From the NCBI RefSeq assembly GCF_900302455.1, contig NZ_ONZG01000006.1, forward strand, positions 124,001 through 188,000: 64,000 bases of DNA. The letters run 5' to 3'. Both the position numbers and the translations under genes were made by a program. The notes below the pieces were generated by a model. The model searched no databases. It had not been told where the DNA came from and was given only the letters and a program-made list of their open reading frames with translations. Every line of letters starts with the position of its first letter. Position 1 is the first letter of the stretch. Below, one piece after another: positions 26,839 to 36,358 of this stretch. This DNA is from Falsiruegeria mediterranea M17. Its GTDB lineage: Bacteria > Pseudomonadota > Alphaproteobacteria > Rhodobacterales > Rhodobacteraceae.

Positions 26839-27741
26839 TCAGGGTCGCTGCCCTTTCAATGCATCTGTAAGTATCTTCATCGCATCGTCGATGACCGGGT
26901 CGCCGGGGCCAGTCCCGTGTCGTGTCAGGATCACAGGCTCGCGGGCGTCGCGATCCTGGATCGGAACCATCACCAAAGGCTGACCATCATAACTGTGACT
27001 GGCATGGGGCGCGGCATAGCTGATGCCGACCCCCTCACCATGGGCGGCAAGACTGCGCATAATTTCAAGTGACTGCGTGCGATGCGCCACCACCGGTGAC
27101 AGCCCATGACGGCGAAACAGGCCCAGCATGTGTTGCGCCGACAACCCCTCATCCGACAGGATCAAAGGGTGCACGGACAGATCCCTGAGCGAGATACCTC
27201 GGCGCTCCACCAATGCGTGATCCGATGACAGCACCGCCGCGGGCCCTTGATGAAACAGCGTTGTGCGGCTGAAGCCCGCGTCCAATCCCAGGTCGTAAGT
27301 CACGGCGATATCGATGCTTCCATCCAGCAAGGCGCCAATCAACGGCTCAAAGGCGGCGGCGCGATAGCTGACCATCACCTTCGGATAGGCCCGTCGCAAT
27401 GTCTGCAACGCGGGGGCGAGCAGGAATGGCGCAAGATCGGAAAAACACCCAAGCGTCAAACGCGTTGTGGCAGGCTGCATGTCCCGCCCGGTCTCAAGGC
27501 TGGTAGCGCGGGCCAAGAGCGCTTCAGCCCGGTCCACAAACTGACGCCCCTGCGGCGTGACAGCCAGCGCGGCGCCTCGTTTGCGGATGAACAGCGGATA
27601 CCCGAGCTGCGCATCAATCCGGTCGAGCGCGTTGGACAATGCAGGCTGCGACACGTTCAGCCGCGCAGCGGCCGCCGACAGGCTCCCCTCGGCTGCGATG
27701 GCACAGGCATATTCATAGTGGCGGAGCGTTAGATATAACAT
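26839..27741 (-). CDS. LysR-family transcriptional regulator
   Basis: 300 aa. The N-terminal winged helix (LRHYEYACAIAAEGSLSAAAARLNVSQPALSNALDRI) and a type-2 periplasmic-binding-like effector domain are typical. It is divergent from the PhyH dioxygenase gene with a good LTTR box between them, so it most likely controls that gene. The ATG at 27739-27741 is used; an earlier ATG at 27801 would run through the operator. The effector is unknown. Confidence 0.9.
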   Translation of the reverse strand: MLYLTLRHYEYACAIAAEGSLSAAAARLNVSQPALSNALDRIDAQLGYPLFIRKRGAALAVTPQGRQFVDRAEALLARATSLETGRDMQPATTRLTLGCFSDLAPFLLAPALQTLRRAYPKVMVSYRAAAFEPLIGALLDGSIDIAVTYDLGLDAGFSRTTLFHQGPAAVLSSDHALVERRGISLRDLSVHPLILSDEGLSAQHMLGLFRRHGLSPVVAHRTQSLEIMRSLAAHGEGVGISYAAPHASHSYDGQPLVMVPIQDRDAREPVILTRHGTGPGDPVIDDAMKILTDALKGQRP

Positions 27742-27749
27742 GAAGTTAA

Positions 27750-27768
27750 ATATGTCATTTCCAGATAT
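27750..27768. promoter_or_regulatory. LysR-type operator (T-N11-A box)
   Basis: ATAT-GTCATTTCCAG-ATAT is an interrupted dyad that contains the T-N11-A core recognised by LysR regulators. It lies 8 nt upstream of the LysR start and 61 nt before the PhyH start, the standard divergent position. Confidence 0.6.
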
Positions 27769-27829
27769 GATTTGAAATGTTGTATTTGGCGAGGCAGACA
27801 TTCATCAACAACGTGGATGGAGGACCCCG

Positions 27830-28624
27830 ATGACGCACCCGCTCGTGACACCTGAGATGATCGAAACCTATCAGCGCGACGGCGTTGTCCTTGTTCCTGG
27901 CCTTTTTGCCGATCACGTCGACGCCCTGCGTGCTGGGATCGAGGCCAATATGGCAGAGCCTGGACCCTACGCGTCGGACAACAAGAAAGAGGGTCAGACC
28001 GGTCTGTTCTTTGATGACTATTGCAACTGGACCCGCATCCCGCAGTTCCGCGATGTGATCCATGCCTCGCCCGCCGCGCGGGTGGCTGCCGATCTGATGC
28101 AATCGGAAAGCGTGCAGATGTTTCACGACCATGTTCTGGTCAAGGAGCCCGGCACGTCGATGGCCACGCCCTGGCATCAGGACGGGCCATACTATTTTGT
28201 CGAGGGCCAGCAGACTGTCAGCTTCTGGTCGCCGCTGGATCCGGTGAAAGAGGCAACGCTGCGTTGCGTCGCAGGTTCGCACTTGTGGGAGAAAGAGGTT
28301 CTGCCAACCCGTTGGGTGTCGGAAGAGGGGTTCTTTGCCGACGAGGGCCAGTACATGCCGATCCCCGACCCGGATGCCGAGGGCATGAAGGTTGTCGAAT
28401 TCGAAATGCAGCCCGGCGACGCGGTGGCGTTCAACTACAAGATCCTGCATGGCGCACGCGGCAATACATCAAACAGCCGTCGACGTGCGTTTTCGCTGCG
28501 TCTGGTCGGGGATGACGCCCGCTATGTCGAACGCCCCGGCCGCACCTCGCCGCCGTTTCCGGGGCATGACATGCAGCCCGGTCAACGCTTGCGCGAGGAT
28601 TGGTTCCCGATGCTGATCGGTTGA
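27830..28624 (+). CDS. phytanoyl-CoA dioxygenase (PhyH) family protein
   Basis: 264-aa Fe(II)/2-oxoglutarate-dependent oxygenase. The iron triad is His and Asp in PWHQDGPYYF and a distal His in KILHGARGN; a downstream Arg in RRRAFSLRL would bind 2-oxoglutarate. Substrates in this family range from phytanoyl-CoA to betaines and ectoine, so none is assigned. GGAGGA precedes the ATG. Probably controlled by the divergent LysR. Confidence 0.85.
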   Translation: MTHPLVTPEMIETYQRDGVVLVPGLFADHVDALRAGIEANMAEPGPYASDNKKEGQTGLFFDDYCNWTRIPQFRDVIHASPAARVAADLMQSESVQMFHDHVLVKEPGTSMATPWHQDGPYYFVEGQQTVSFWSPLDPVKEATLRCVAGSHLWEKEVLPTRWVSEEGFFADEGQYMPIPDPDAEGMKVVEFEMQPGDAVAFNYKILHGARGNTSNSRRRAFSLRLVGDDARYVERPGRTSPPFPGHDMQPGQRLREDWFPMLIG

Positions 28625-28711
28625 GCAGAAGGGGGCGCAGAAGGGGACACCGCCCCTGCCACTGCGCAGCTTTCTCGGCTGATTTTGGCAAAAGGAAGAG
28701 GCGGCGTGGCG

Positions 28712-29578
28712 CTAAAACCACTGCCCCGGTTCCATCAGCCCCAGATCAAGCAATTGGCGCGAGTGCCATTCGAAGGGGGTTGAATTGTGCCAGCGAAAAC
28801 TTTCGATCTCGAAGGTTGAGCCCGGGTTGCGTTTCAGTGCCTTAGTGGTGCGGAACGAACAGATTGCTGCGGTCAGGTTGTGATGCCAGGGACAGGCGTA
28901 GGTGTTGTATTCCTGATCCTCGAACGTGTGGTTGGGCAGCAGCTTGAGCCCGGGGGCTGACTTGAACAGAGCGATCCGGTCGATCTTGCGGCTTTCCTTT
29001 GGAATGTGTTCTTCGTACCGCCAGCGAACCCCGCCGAAGAAATCCAGTTGCCGCTCTCGCGGGTGGCCGGTTTCAGGGTCTTTCCGAGCCTGAGCATAAT
29101 AGCCGGATTTGTCGAGATTGGCCTTGTCCAACGAGACGCCGTTGGGGTGCGCCTTCAGGTCATCGGCATACAGATCGATGACATAGGCCAGCATCGAATC
29201 CCGCCGCTCTTCGGTGTGGAACATCAGCATTTCGCCAACGCTGCGTGTCTCGCAGAAGGGATAGAACAGGTATTCGGTGTTGTAGCAGTAGTACATCCAC
29301 ACACCGGGTGCGGCTTCGATGATCCGGTTGATGGCCTCGACAACCGATTTGCGTGGGCCGCAGTCAAAGGGGATGCGGTGGACCCGCGCCTCGACATCCT
29401 TGGGAAGCTGGAACGCGTCGGGCATGAACGCCAGGACAGCGGCAAAGCCACATTGCAAGTGATGGCGCATCGTGGTGGCCAGTTCGACATCATCCTCGAC
29501 AAAGATCAACGCCACCGGGCCTTTGGCCAGCGTGTCCTTGCCTATGCGCAAGAGATGATCGAGTGAGTTGTATTCCAT
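28712..29578 (-). CDS. glycosyltransferase family 2-like conserved protein
   Basis: 288 aa, cytosolic. It opens MEYNSLDHLLRIGKDTLAKGPVA-type sequence leading to LIFVEDDVELATTMRHHL, and has later aromatic-rich motifs (MYYCYNTEYLFYPFCETR, RWRYEEHIP, YACPWHHN). This resembles Rhodobacterales proteins annotated as GT2-like, but I see no clear DxD sugar-nucleotide motif. The ATG at 29576-29578 follows AAGGA by 7 nt. It is divergent from miaB. Confidence 0.5.
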   Translation of the reverse strand: MEYNSLDHLLRIGKDTLAKGPVALIFVEDDVELATTMRHHLQCGFAAVLAFMPDAFQLPKDVEARVHRIPFDCGPRKSVVEAINRIIEAAPGVWMYYCYNTEYLFYPFCETRSVGEMLMFHTEERRDSMLAYVIDLYADDLKAHPNGVSLDKANLDKSGYYAQARKDPETGHPRERQLDFFGGVRWRYEEHIPKESRKIDRIALFKSAPGLKLLPNHTFEDQEYNTYACPWHHNLTAAICSFRTTKALKRNPGSTFEIESFRWHNSTPFEWHSRQLLDLGLMEPGQWF

Positions 29579-29703
29579 CTGCGCGTCCTTGATTTGCCGT
29601 GCTGGCATCAAACACCAAAATCGGTTAATTGCACGTGCATTGCAAGCGGTGCCGGAACGGTATAAAGCCCGCCGCTGATCCCGCGAACGCAAAGGCCAGA
29701 ATA

Positions 29704-31026
29704 ATGTCCGAGCCCAAGAAGCTGTATATCAAAACCTATGGCTGCCAGATGAACGTTTACGACAGTGAGCGTATGGCCGAGGCATTGGGTGGTAAGGGCT
29801 ATGTCGAAACCAAGTCGCCGGATGATGCGGACATGATCTTGCTTAACACCTGCCACATCCGGGAAAAGGCCGCCGAAAAGGTCTATTCCGAGCTGGGCCG
29901 GTTCAAGGGACTCAAGGCCGAGAAACCGGATCTAAAGATCGGTGTGGCAGGCTGTGTGGCCCAAGCCGAGGGGCAGGAGATCATGCGTCGCCAGCCACTG
30001 GTCGATCTGGTCGTGGGGCCGCAAAGTTATCATCGCCTGCCCGAGATGGAGGCGAAGACGCGCGAAGGCGAAAAAGCGCTCGACACTGATTTTCCAGAAG
30101 AAGACAAGTTCGAGAAGTTGAAAAGCCGACCCAAGGCCAAGCGTGGCCCGACCGCGTTCCTGACCGTTCAGGAGGGGTGCGACAAGTTCTGCGCCTTCTG
30201 CGTTGTGCCCTATACCCGCGGGGCCGAGGTAAGCCGCCCGGCAGATCGCATTATCCGCGAAGCCAACGAGTTGGTCGAACGCGGCGTGCGGGAAATCACC
30301 CTTCTGGGTCAGAACGTTAACGCTTACCACGGGGCCGGCCCAAACGGTGACATGACCCTGGCGCAGCTGATTTGGGAGTTGGACAAGGTCGATGGGTTGG
30401 AGCGCATCCGGTTCACCACCAGCCACCCAAACGACATGATGGATGATCTGATCGAAGCGCATGGCACTTGTTCGAAGCTGATGCCCTATCTGCACCTGCC
30501 GGTGCAGGCAGGGTCGGATAAGATCCTGAAACGGATGAATCGCAGCCACACGGCCGAAAGCTATCTGAAGCTGATCGAGCGTATTCGCGCAGCGCGACCC
30601 GACATCGTCATGTCAGGCGATTTCATCGTGGGCTTTCCCGAAGAGACCGAAGAGGATTTCCAGGCCACGCTCGATTTGGTTGAGCAGGTCAAATACGGCT
30701 ACGCCTATTCGTTCAAATACTCGACCCGCCCCGGCACCCCGGCGGCAGAACGGCCACAAGTCGATCCTGCAGAGGCTGACGACCGCTTGCAACGCCTGCA
30801 AGCGATGATCACCCGCCATCAGCGCGAGATCCAGGACAGCATGGTGGGCCGCGAGGTGAGCGTCCTATTCGAAAAAGAGGGGCGGTTTGACGATCAGATG
30901 GTCGGCAAATCTGAATATCTGCATGCGGTTCACGTGACCGGATCTGGTGCAGAAATCGGCGACATTGCGCGCGTCAAAATCGTCTCTTCCGGCGCAAATT
31001 CTCTGGCTGGCGAGGTCATCCGCTGA
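29704..31026 (+). CDS. miaB: tRNA-2-methylthio-N6-dimethylallyladenosine synthase
   Basis: 440 aa. A radical-SAM methylthiotransferase that modifies i6A37 of tRNAs. The N-terminal UPF0004 domain has cluster cysteines C14, C50 and C84. The radical SAM motif is C159-x3-C163-x2-C166 ([10 protein letters not shown]), and a C-terminal TRAM domain spans about 375-440. All six Fe-S cysteines are present. The ATG at 29704 gives [17 protein letters not shown], the family start. Confidence 0.95.
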   Translation: MSEPKKLYIKTYGCQMNVYDSERMAEALGGKGYVETKSPDDADMILLNTCHIREKAAEKVYSELGRFKGLKAEKPDLKIGVAGCVAQAEGQEIMRRQPLVDLVVGPQSYHRLPEMEAKTREGEKALDTDFPEEDKFEKLKSRPKAKRGPTAFLTVQEGCDKFCAFCVVPYTRGAEVSRPADRIIREANELVERGVREITLLGQNVNAYHGAGPNGDMTLAQLIWELDKVDGLERIRFTTSHPNDMMDDLIEAHGTCSKLMPYLHLPVQAGSDKILKRMNRSHTAESYLKLIERIRAARPDIVMSGDFIVGFPEETEEDFQATLDLVEQVKYGYAYSFKYSTRPGTPAAERPQVDPAEADDRLQRLQAMITRHQREIQDSMVGREVSVLFEKEGRFDDQMVGKSEYLHAVHVTGSGAEIGDIARVKIVSSGANSLAGEVIR

Positions 31027-31266
31027 TCGCGCTGAGATTGTGCCCGGGCGACTCACTCAATTTGTGTTTTGGGTCAAAATTGCCAAATTGGCGACAATCG
31101 CGTGAATTTCTGGTGAGTGTTCTCTGATCTGCCACAATATATGGTGGATTTTGCTTCACAATTATCTCTTCTTTTCCTAACCTTAAGTCAATTGGGTTAT
31201 AGGTGCTCGCCGATGCACGTCAGCGGTGCCAATTTTTTGGGGGAACTATGGTGAGGGATATCAGCG

Positions 31267-31833
31267 GTGTTTAGTTTGAAAATCAAGAGCGCTGTAGCAG
31301 CGCTTGCTGCCATTGTTGCGATTGCCGGGGTCACTGCCACCCCCGCCAGCGCACAGAACCAACGTACAGTCATCGGTGAGCGCTATGTACCCACAATCTG
31401 GGTCGACCCGGATGGGTGTGAGCACTGGGTGATGGATGACGGGGCCGAGGGATACATGACTCCGCACGTCAGCCGTCAAGGCATCCCGGTCTGCCGCCGT
31501 GGTAATCTTTGCGGCACGTTACCTGCGGATCAGTTCTTTGCCACTGACAGCTTCCGCATCAGCTCGGCTGGTCAGGCGCGTCTTCGCGAGTTCTTTCAGA
31601 CCACAGGGGCCAATGGCTACATCGTCACTGGCCACACCGACAGCCGCGCTTCGGACGCCTATAACCTGCGCCTGTCGCAGAACCGGGCCAACTCGGTTGC
31701 ACGCGTCGGTCGCAGCTCGGGGGCTCGCATCGTCGATGTGCGCGGCTATGGCGAGCGTGATCCACGGGTGCCGAATACCAGTGCGGCGAACATGGCGCAG
31801 AACCGCCGTGTCGAAATCATCTGCGTGAACTGA
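31267..31833 (+). CDS. exported OmpA-family C-terminal domain protein
   Basis: 188 aa. It has a signal peptide (to about ASA-QN), then a segment TIWVDPDGCEHWVMDDG with two cysteines, then an OmpA-like peptidoglycan-binding domain (TGHTDSRASDAYNLRLSQNRANSV, ending AQNRRVEIICVN). It probably anchors to peptidoglycan in the periplasm. The GTG at 31267 follows GAGGG by 8 nt; a TGA at 31252 closes the frame upstream. The next gene encodes a lipoprotein sharing the WVDP motif. The 240-nt gap before it (31027-31266) is AT-rich and should hold its promoter. Confidence 0.85.
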   Translation: MFSLKIKSAVAALAAIVAIAGVTATPASAQNQRTVIGERYVPTIWVDPDGCEHWVMDDGAEGYMTPHVSRQGIPVCRRGNLCGTLPADQFFATDSFRISSAGQARLREFFQTTGANGYIVTGHTDSRASDAYNLRLSQNRANSVARVGRSSGARIVDVRGYGERDPRVPNTSAANMAQNRRVEIICVN

Positions 31834-31844
31834 GGAGAGCTGTC

Positions 31845-32138
31845 ATGAAACTTATCAAAGGCATTGCGCTTCTCGCAGCCATAGGTGGCTTGGCTGCTTG
31901 CGAAATCTCTGACAAGACCGTTGACCGGGGCATCGATGCCAAGGACCTGTCGAACCTGAAGGCCGGCATCTGGGTTGATCCGCAAGGGTGCGACCACTGG
32001 ATCATCGACGACGGCCTCGAAGGGTACCTGTCCCAGCGTCTTGACCGCAACGGCAAGCCGGTCTGCTCGGGTGCAGCTCCTCCGGGTGTGGCGACGGGGC
32101 CGTTCAAGAAAGGTTCGAATATCGTCGACGCGCTCTGA
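31845..32138 (+). CDS. small outer-membrane-type lipoprotein sharing a motif with its OmpA-like neighbour
   Basis: 97 aa. The lipobox is GGLAAC with acylated C19. The mature part carries GIWVDPQGCDHWIIDDG and ends the shared block with RNGKPVC, matching TIWVDPDGCEHWVMDDG and RQGIPVC in the preceding protein. It lies 11 nt downstream, so the two are one operon, closed by a strong terminator. Function unknown; a partner role in envelope anchoring is inference. Confidence 0.8.
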   Translation: MKLIKGIALLAAIGGLAACEISDKTVDRGIDAKDLSNLKAGIWVDPQGCDHWIIDDGLEGYLSQRLDRNGKPVCSGAAPPGVATGPFKKGSNIVDAL

Positions 32139-32158
32139 TCGCGCTTGGATATCACACA

Positions 32159-32193
32159 AAAACCGCCCGGCAGGAATCTTGCCGGGCGGTTTT
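32159..32193 (+). terminator. Rho-independent terminator of the OmpA/lipoprotein operon
   Basis: A 14-bp stem (AAAACCGCCCGGCA / TGCCGGGCGGTTTT) with a 7-nt loop, 20 nt after the lipoprotein stop. Confidence 0.85.
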
Positions 32194-32344
32194 CGTTTGA
32201 ACATGAGTACGTGCGAGCCCGGCAGAATTTTGCCTCTGTCTTCACCATTTTTGTTTCAGTTGGGTGAAAAGTGAATATGGCGACTTGCGCGTGCGCCGTG
32301 ATCGTGGCTACGCTTGGGTCAGACTGCCAAAACAGGAGAGCAGA

Positions 32345-33361
32345 TTGGCCATTGGTGCCCTGACCCCACCGCCAACCGAAGGCGCCCCCCGCGAGGCGCA
32401 GATCGAATTTTCTGACAACCGACTGTTGATCGACCTTTGCGGCGAATACGACCGCAACCTGGCCATGATCGAAAAGGCGCTCGACGTGCAAATCGCACGG
32501 CGCGGGAACCAATTGGTGATCATGGGCGGCGAGGCGTCGCAGAAGCGTGCTCTCGAAGTGCTGCAGGCGCTTTATGACCGCTTGCAGGCGGGCCGTACTG
32601 TTGAACCCGGCGACATCGATCGCGAGCTGCGTATGGACACCTCTGCAAAGGACACCGGCGCGCGCGACGGCGACCAACTGGAGATGTTCAAGGGCGGCAA
32701 GGTCGAGATCAAGACGCGCAAGAAACTGGTTGAGCCGCGCACCGACGCGCAAAAGGCCTATGTCCAGTCTCTTTTTGAAAACGAGTTGGCCTTTGGCATC
32801 GGCCCGGCCGGCACCGGTAAGACCTATCTGGCCGTTGCTGTGGGGGTGTCGATGTTCATCGGCGGCCATGTGGACCGGATCATTCTGTCCCGTCCGGCGG
32901 TCGAGGCCGGTGAAAAGCTGGGCTATCTGCCCGGTGACATGAAGGACAAGGTCGATCCCTACATGCAGCCTCTTTATGACGCGCTGAACGACTTTCTGCC
33001 GGGTAAGCAGCTGGCCAAGTTGATCGAGGAAAAGCGAATCGAAATCGCGCCGCTGGCCTTTATGCGGGGCCGCACGCTGGCCAACGCATTTGTTGTTCTG
33101 GATGAGGCGCAAAACGCCACCACCATGCAGATGAAGATGTTCCTGACTCGACTGGGTGAGGGGTCGCGCATGGTCATTACCGGTGACCGGTCCCAGGTGG
33201 ATCTACCGCGCGGGGTTCAATCAGGCCTGCAAGACGCCGAACGTCTGCTCACTTCAATCCCCAAGATCAGCTTCAACTACTTCACCTCTAAGGACGTCGT
33301 GCGCCACCCGCTTGTCGCCGCCATCATCGAGGCGTATGAGGCGGACTCTGGCCGTACTTGA
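32345..33361 (+). CDS. PhoH family ATPase (YbeZ-type)
   Basis: 338 aa. A cytosolic P-loop NTPase linked to ribosome/RNA processing with YbeY. Walker A is GPAGTGKT and Walker B VVLDEAQNA. An N-terminal KH-like region precedes it. I choose the TTG at 32345 because AGGAG (32334-32338) lies 6 nt upstream and the protein then starts MAIGALTPPPTEG, as in relatives; the longer frame from GTG 32264 has no ribosome binding site. ybeY starts 21 nt after the stop. Confidence 0.9.
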   Translation: MAIGALTPPPTEGAPREAQIEFSDNRLLIDLCGEYDRNLAMIEKALDVQIARRGNQLVIMGGEASQKRALEVLQALYDRLQAGRTVEPGDIDRELRMDTSAKDTGARDGDQLEMFKGGKVEIKTRKKLVEPRTDAQKAYVQSLFENELAFGIGPAGTGKTYLAVAVGVSMFIGGHVDRIILSRPAVEAGEKLGYLPGDMKDKVDPYMQPLYDALNDFLPGKQLAKLIEEKRIEIAPLAFMRGRTLANAFVVLDEAQNATTMQMKMFLTRLGEGSRMVITGDRSQVDLPRGVQSGLQDAERLLTSIPKISFNYFTSKDVVRHPLVAAIIEAYEADSGRT

Positions 33362-33382
33362 GGCCTGGGCAAAGAGGCAGAG

Positions 33383-33880
33383 ATGCTGGATATCGCAATC
33401 GAAGACGATCGCTGGCAAACCGCCGGTCTTGAGGCGCTGGCCGAACGCGCCGCAACCCAGACGCTTGGTCATCAGGGGCTGGACGCCGACGAGGCGGAAA
33501 TTTCGCTGTTGGCCTGTGATGACGACCGGATCGCGGTTCTGAATGCCGAGTTCCGCGATAAACCAACGCCGACCAACGTGCTCAGCTGGCCAGCGCAAGA
33601 ACTGGCAGCGGTTGAGGCGGGCGGTCACCCGGCCCAACCAGAGCCCGATTTCATGGGTGAACTGGCTTTGGGAGACATCGCGATCTCATACGACACCTGC
33701 GCGCGTGAAGCTCAGGCCGCAGGCAAGCCGATGGTCGATCATGTGACACATTTGATCGTTCATGGGGTGTTACATCTGTTGGGCTATGACCATATCCGTG
33801 ACGCCGATGCCACTGTTATGGAGGCATTGGAAGTCGAGATACTTGGCAAAATGGGCATAAATAACCCATATATGGAGTAA
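33383..33880 (+). CDS. ybeY: endoribonuclease YbeY (rRNA maturation factor)
   Basis: 165 aa. Single-strand RNase acting in 16S rRNA 3'-end maturation and ribosome quality control. The zinc-binding motif [11 protein letters not shown] is intact, and the RNA-binding Arg region [14 protein letters not shown] is present. Located between phoH and corC, the standard order. Confidence 0.93.
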   Translation: MLDIAIEDDRWQTAGLEALAERAATQTLGHQGLDADEAEISLLACDDDRIAVLNAEFRDKPTPTNVLSWPAQELAAVEAGGHPAQPEPDFMGELALGDIAISYDTCAREAQAAGKPMVDHVTHLIVHGVLHLLGYDHIRDADATVMEALEVEILGKMGINNPYME

Positions 33881-33916
33881 TGGGGCCTTTAGGCCTTAGT
33901 GTTTGGATTAGGAATA

Positions 33917-34816
33917 ATGGGCGACACAGACGGCAGTTCTAACGCAGCGCATCGCGCGCAGCTACAGGACCAAGCAGATTTTTCTACCGGTGATACGTCG
34001 GCAGAACGGGGCTTTTTCTCACGCATCATGGATGCGATCTCTCCATCGGAAGAGCCCGAACCGGTGGAGGCGAACCAACCGGCAGACACCGCATCTCAAC
34101 CTCATGGCATGATCAACCTGCGCCGAATGCGGGTCGAGGATGTGGCAATCCCCACGGCTGAGATTGTGTCTGTGCCCAATACCATCACACGCGACGAACT
34201 GGTGCAGGTGTTTCGGGAAAGCGGTTTGACCCGAATCCCGGTGTATGAGGGGACGCTGGACACGCCGCTTGGCTTTGCCCACCTCAAGGACTTTGCCCTG
34301 ATCCATGGTTTCAACGGCAACTCGACCGAGTTTGACCTGCAATCCATGGTCCGGCCGCTGCTGTTTGTTCCGCCATCCATGCCAATTGGCGTCCTGCTGG
34401 CCAAGATGCAGACCGAGCGGCGACATATGGCGCTGGTGATCGACGAATATGGCGGGGTCGATGGCCTGTTGACGATCGAGGATCTGATCGAACAGGTCGT
34501 GGGCGAGATCGAGGACGAACACGACACCGGCGAGGATCAGACCTGGCTCAAGGAAAAGCCCGGTTGCTATGTGGCTCAGGCCCGTACGCCGCTGGATGAG
34601 TTTGAGGCCGAGATTGGCCGCTCGCTGACCAAGCACGAGGATGTCGACGAGGAAGAGATCGACACGCTCGGGGGTCTGGTCTTCATGCTGTCGGGTCGTG
34701 TGCCCGCGCGCGGCGAGGTTGTCTGCCACCCCGATGGGCCTGAATTCGAGGTCATCGACGCCGACCCCCGCCGGATCAAGCGTCTGCGGGTTATGCTGCC
34801 CGATCTGATCGAATGA
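33917..34816 (+). CDS. corC: CorC/HlyC-type CBS-domain protein
   Basis: 299 aa, cytosolic. Two CBS motifs span about 75-205 (MRVEDVAIPTAEIVSV and MALVIDEYGGVDGLLTIEDL), followed by a CorC_HlyC domain to the end. Linked in other bacteria to Mg2+/Co2+ efflux or membrane integrity, but the biochemical role is unsettled. The ATG at 33917 matches relatives; an in-frame GTG at 33899 is possible. Its stop overlaps the lnt start (ATGA). Confidence 0.85.
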   Translation: MGDTDGSSNAAHRAQLQDQADFSTGDTSAERGFFSRIMDAISPSEEPEPVEANQPADTASQPHGMINLRRMRVEDVAIPTAEIVSVPNTITRDELVQVFRESGLTRIPVYEGTLDTPLGFAHLKDFALIHGFNGNSTEFDLQSMVRPLLFVPPSMPIGVLLAKMQTERRHMALVIDEYGGVDGLLTIEDLIEQVVGEIEDEHDTGEDQTWLKEKPGCYVAQARTPLDEFEAEIGRSLTKHEDVDEEEIDTLGGLVFMLSGRVPARGEVVCHPDGPEFEVIDADPRRIKRLRVMLPDLIE

Positions 34817-36315
34817 ACCGACTGCTGGCGGGGCCTTTATGGTCAAGAATGGCGCTGACAGTACTGCTTGGCGCCATCGCGGCCTTTGGCTTGGCGCCGT
34901 TTGGCGCATGGTGGGCAACTCTGGCGGTTCTGATTCTGATCCCTTCGATATTGGTGTCAGCCACCACCCGGCGTCAGGCCTTTGGTCTGGGGTGGGCCTT
35001 GGGGCTTGGGTACTTCGCTCATGCGTTGCTGTGGATTGTCGAGCCGTTCTTTGTTGACCCCGAGCGCCACGCCTGGATGGCGCCGTTTGCCCTGATTTTT
35101 CTGTCAGGCGGGCTGGCCCTGTTCTGGGGCGCGGCCTTCTGGGTCGCTCAATGGCGTGGCGGATCGTCGGCACGGCGGGTTTGGCTGTTGATCTGTACCC
35201 TGTCGGTGGCCGAGTTTGCGCGGGCTTATGTGTTCACGGGGTTTCCTTGGGCTGCCCTTGCGCAGATCTGGTTCGACACGGATGCTGCGTTGTTGCTGGC
35301 CTGGGTAGGGCCGCACGGGCTTGCACTGGTTACAGTCACGGTGGGTTTGGCAGCAGGTCTGCTGTTGGTCGACCCGCGCCGCGCGCTTTGGAATGCCGCG
35401 CCTTCTGTGGGCTTCGCCGTTGCGATTTTTGCTGTGGCAGCAACCGCGCCGCAGGTCACCGGGACCGGTCAAACCGTCCGCCTGATCCAACCCAACGCGC
35501 CGCAGCACCAAAAGTGGGACCCGGCTTTTACGCCAACCTTCTACGAGCGTCAGATCGAATACACCGCTGCCTTGCCGCGCCCCGACCTGATCGTCTGGCC
35601 GGAAACCGCCGTTCCCGTGTGGCTGGAAACCGGCGGTCCGGCGCTTGACCGGATCGTGGCAGCGGCAGACGGCGCAGCCCTGGCGCTTGGCATTCGCCGG
35701 TCTGAAGGCAGCCGCATCTTCAATTCGATGGTCTATCTGGATCCCCAAGGCCGGATCGCGGGCGTTTATGACAAGCACCACCTGGTGCCTTTTGGCGAAT
35801 ACGTCCCCTTTGGCGATCTGATGGCCCGGGTCGGAATCTATGGGTTCGCCGCCAACAGCGGGCAGGGCTTCAGTTCCGGTCCTGGCCCCGAGTTGGTGTC
35901 AATGGGCGCATTGGGCGACGCGCTGCCACTGATCTGTTACGAGGCGGTGTTCCCGCAGGACATCAATGGTGCCAACGCCCGGCCCGAGTTTCTGTTGCAG
36001 GTCACCAATGACGCCTGGTTTGGCGCGCGTTCTGGCCCATACCAACATCTGGCGCAGGCCAGAATGCGTGCGATCGAGCAGGGTGTGCCCCTGATGCGGG
36101 CGGCCAACACCGGCGTTTCCGCCATGGTTGATCCGCTGGGACGTATCACGGCCAGCCTTGCTTTGGGTCAGGCGGGTTATGTCGACGCAGAACTGCCCGC
36201 GCCACTGCAGCCCACGCTCTATGCGCGCACAGGTGATTTGATGGCGCTGGTGGTTTTGGCTCTGTTGACCCTTGCTGTGGCTGCAAGTCAACGTCCCAAA
36301 ACGCGTCGCAAATAG
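34813..36315 (+). CDS. lnt: apolipoprotein N-acyltransferase
   Basis: 500 aa. An inner-membrane enzyme adding the third acyl chain to lipoproteins. It has about six N-terminal membrane segments, a periplasmic nitrilase domain (about 220-475) and a C-terminal membrane segment. The catalytic triad is E264 (VWPETAVP), K321 (YDKHHLVPFGEY) and C375 (LICYEAVFP). It is translationally coupled to corC. Confidence 0.95.
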   Translation: MNRLLAGPLWSRMALTVLLGAIAAFGLAPFGAWWATLAVLILIPSILVSATTRRQAFGLGWALGLGYFAHALLWIVEPFFVDPERHAWMAPFALIFLSGGLALFWGAAFWVAQWRGGSSARRVWLLICTLSVAEFARAYVFTGFPWAALAQIWFDTDAALLLAWVGPHGLALVTVTVGLAAGLLLVDPRRALWNAAPSVGFAVAIFAVAATAPQVTGTGQTVRLIQPNAPQHQKWDPAFTPTFYERQIEYTAALPRPDLIVWPETAVPVWLETGGPALDRIVAAADGAALALGIRRSEGSRIFNSMVYLDPQGRIAGVYDKHHLVPFGEYVPFGDLMARVGIYGFAANSGQGFSSGPGPELVSMGALGDALPLICYEAVFPQDINGANARPEFLLQVTNDAWFGARSGPYQHLAQARMRAIEQGVPLMRAANTGVSAMVDPLGRITASLALGQAGYVDAELPAPLQPTLYARTGDLMALVVLALLTLAVAASQRPKTRRK

Positions 36316-36358
36316 GCGTTGACGGCCCCAATCCTCCCGCGTATCCCTCGTTGAAATT

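Noticed and set aside
31817-33112. Minus-strand frame of 431 codons opposite lipoprotein and phoH
   Set aside because: Crosses a strong terminator and two real genes on the other strand; no motifs.
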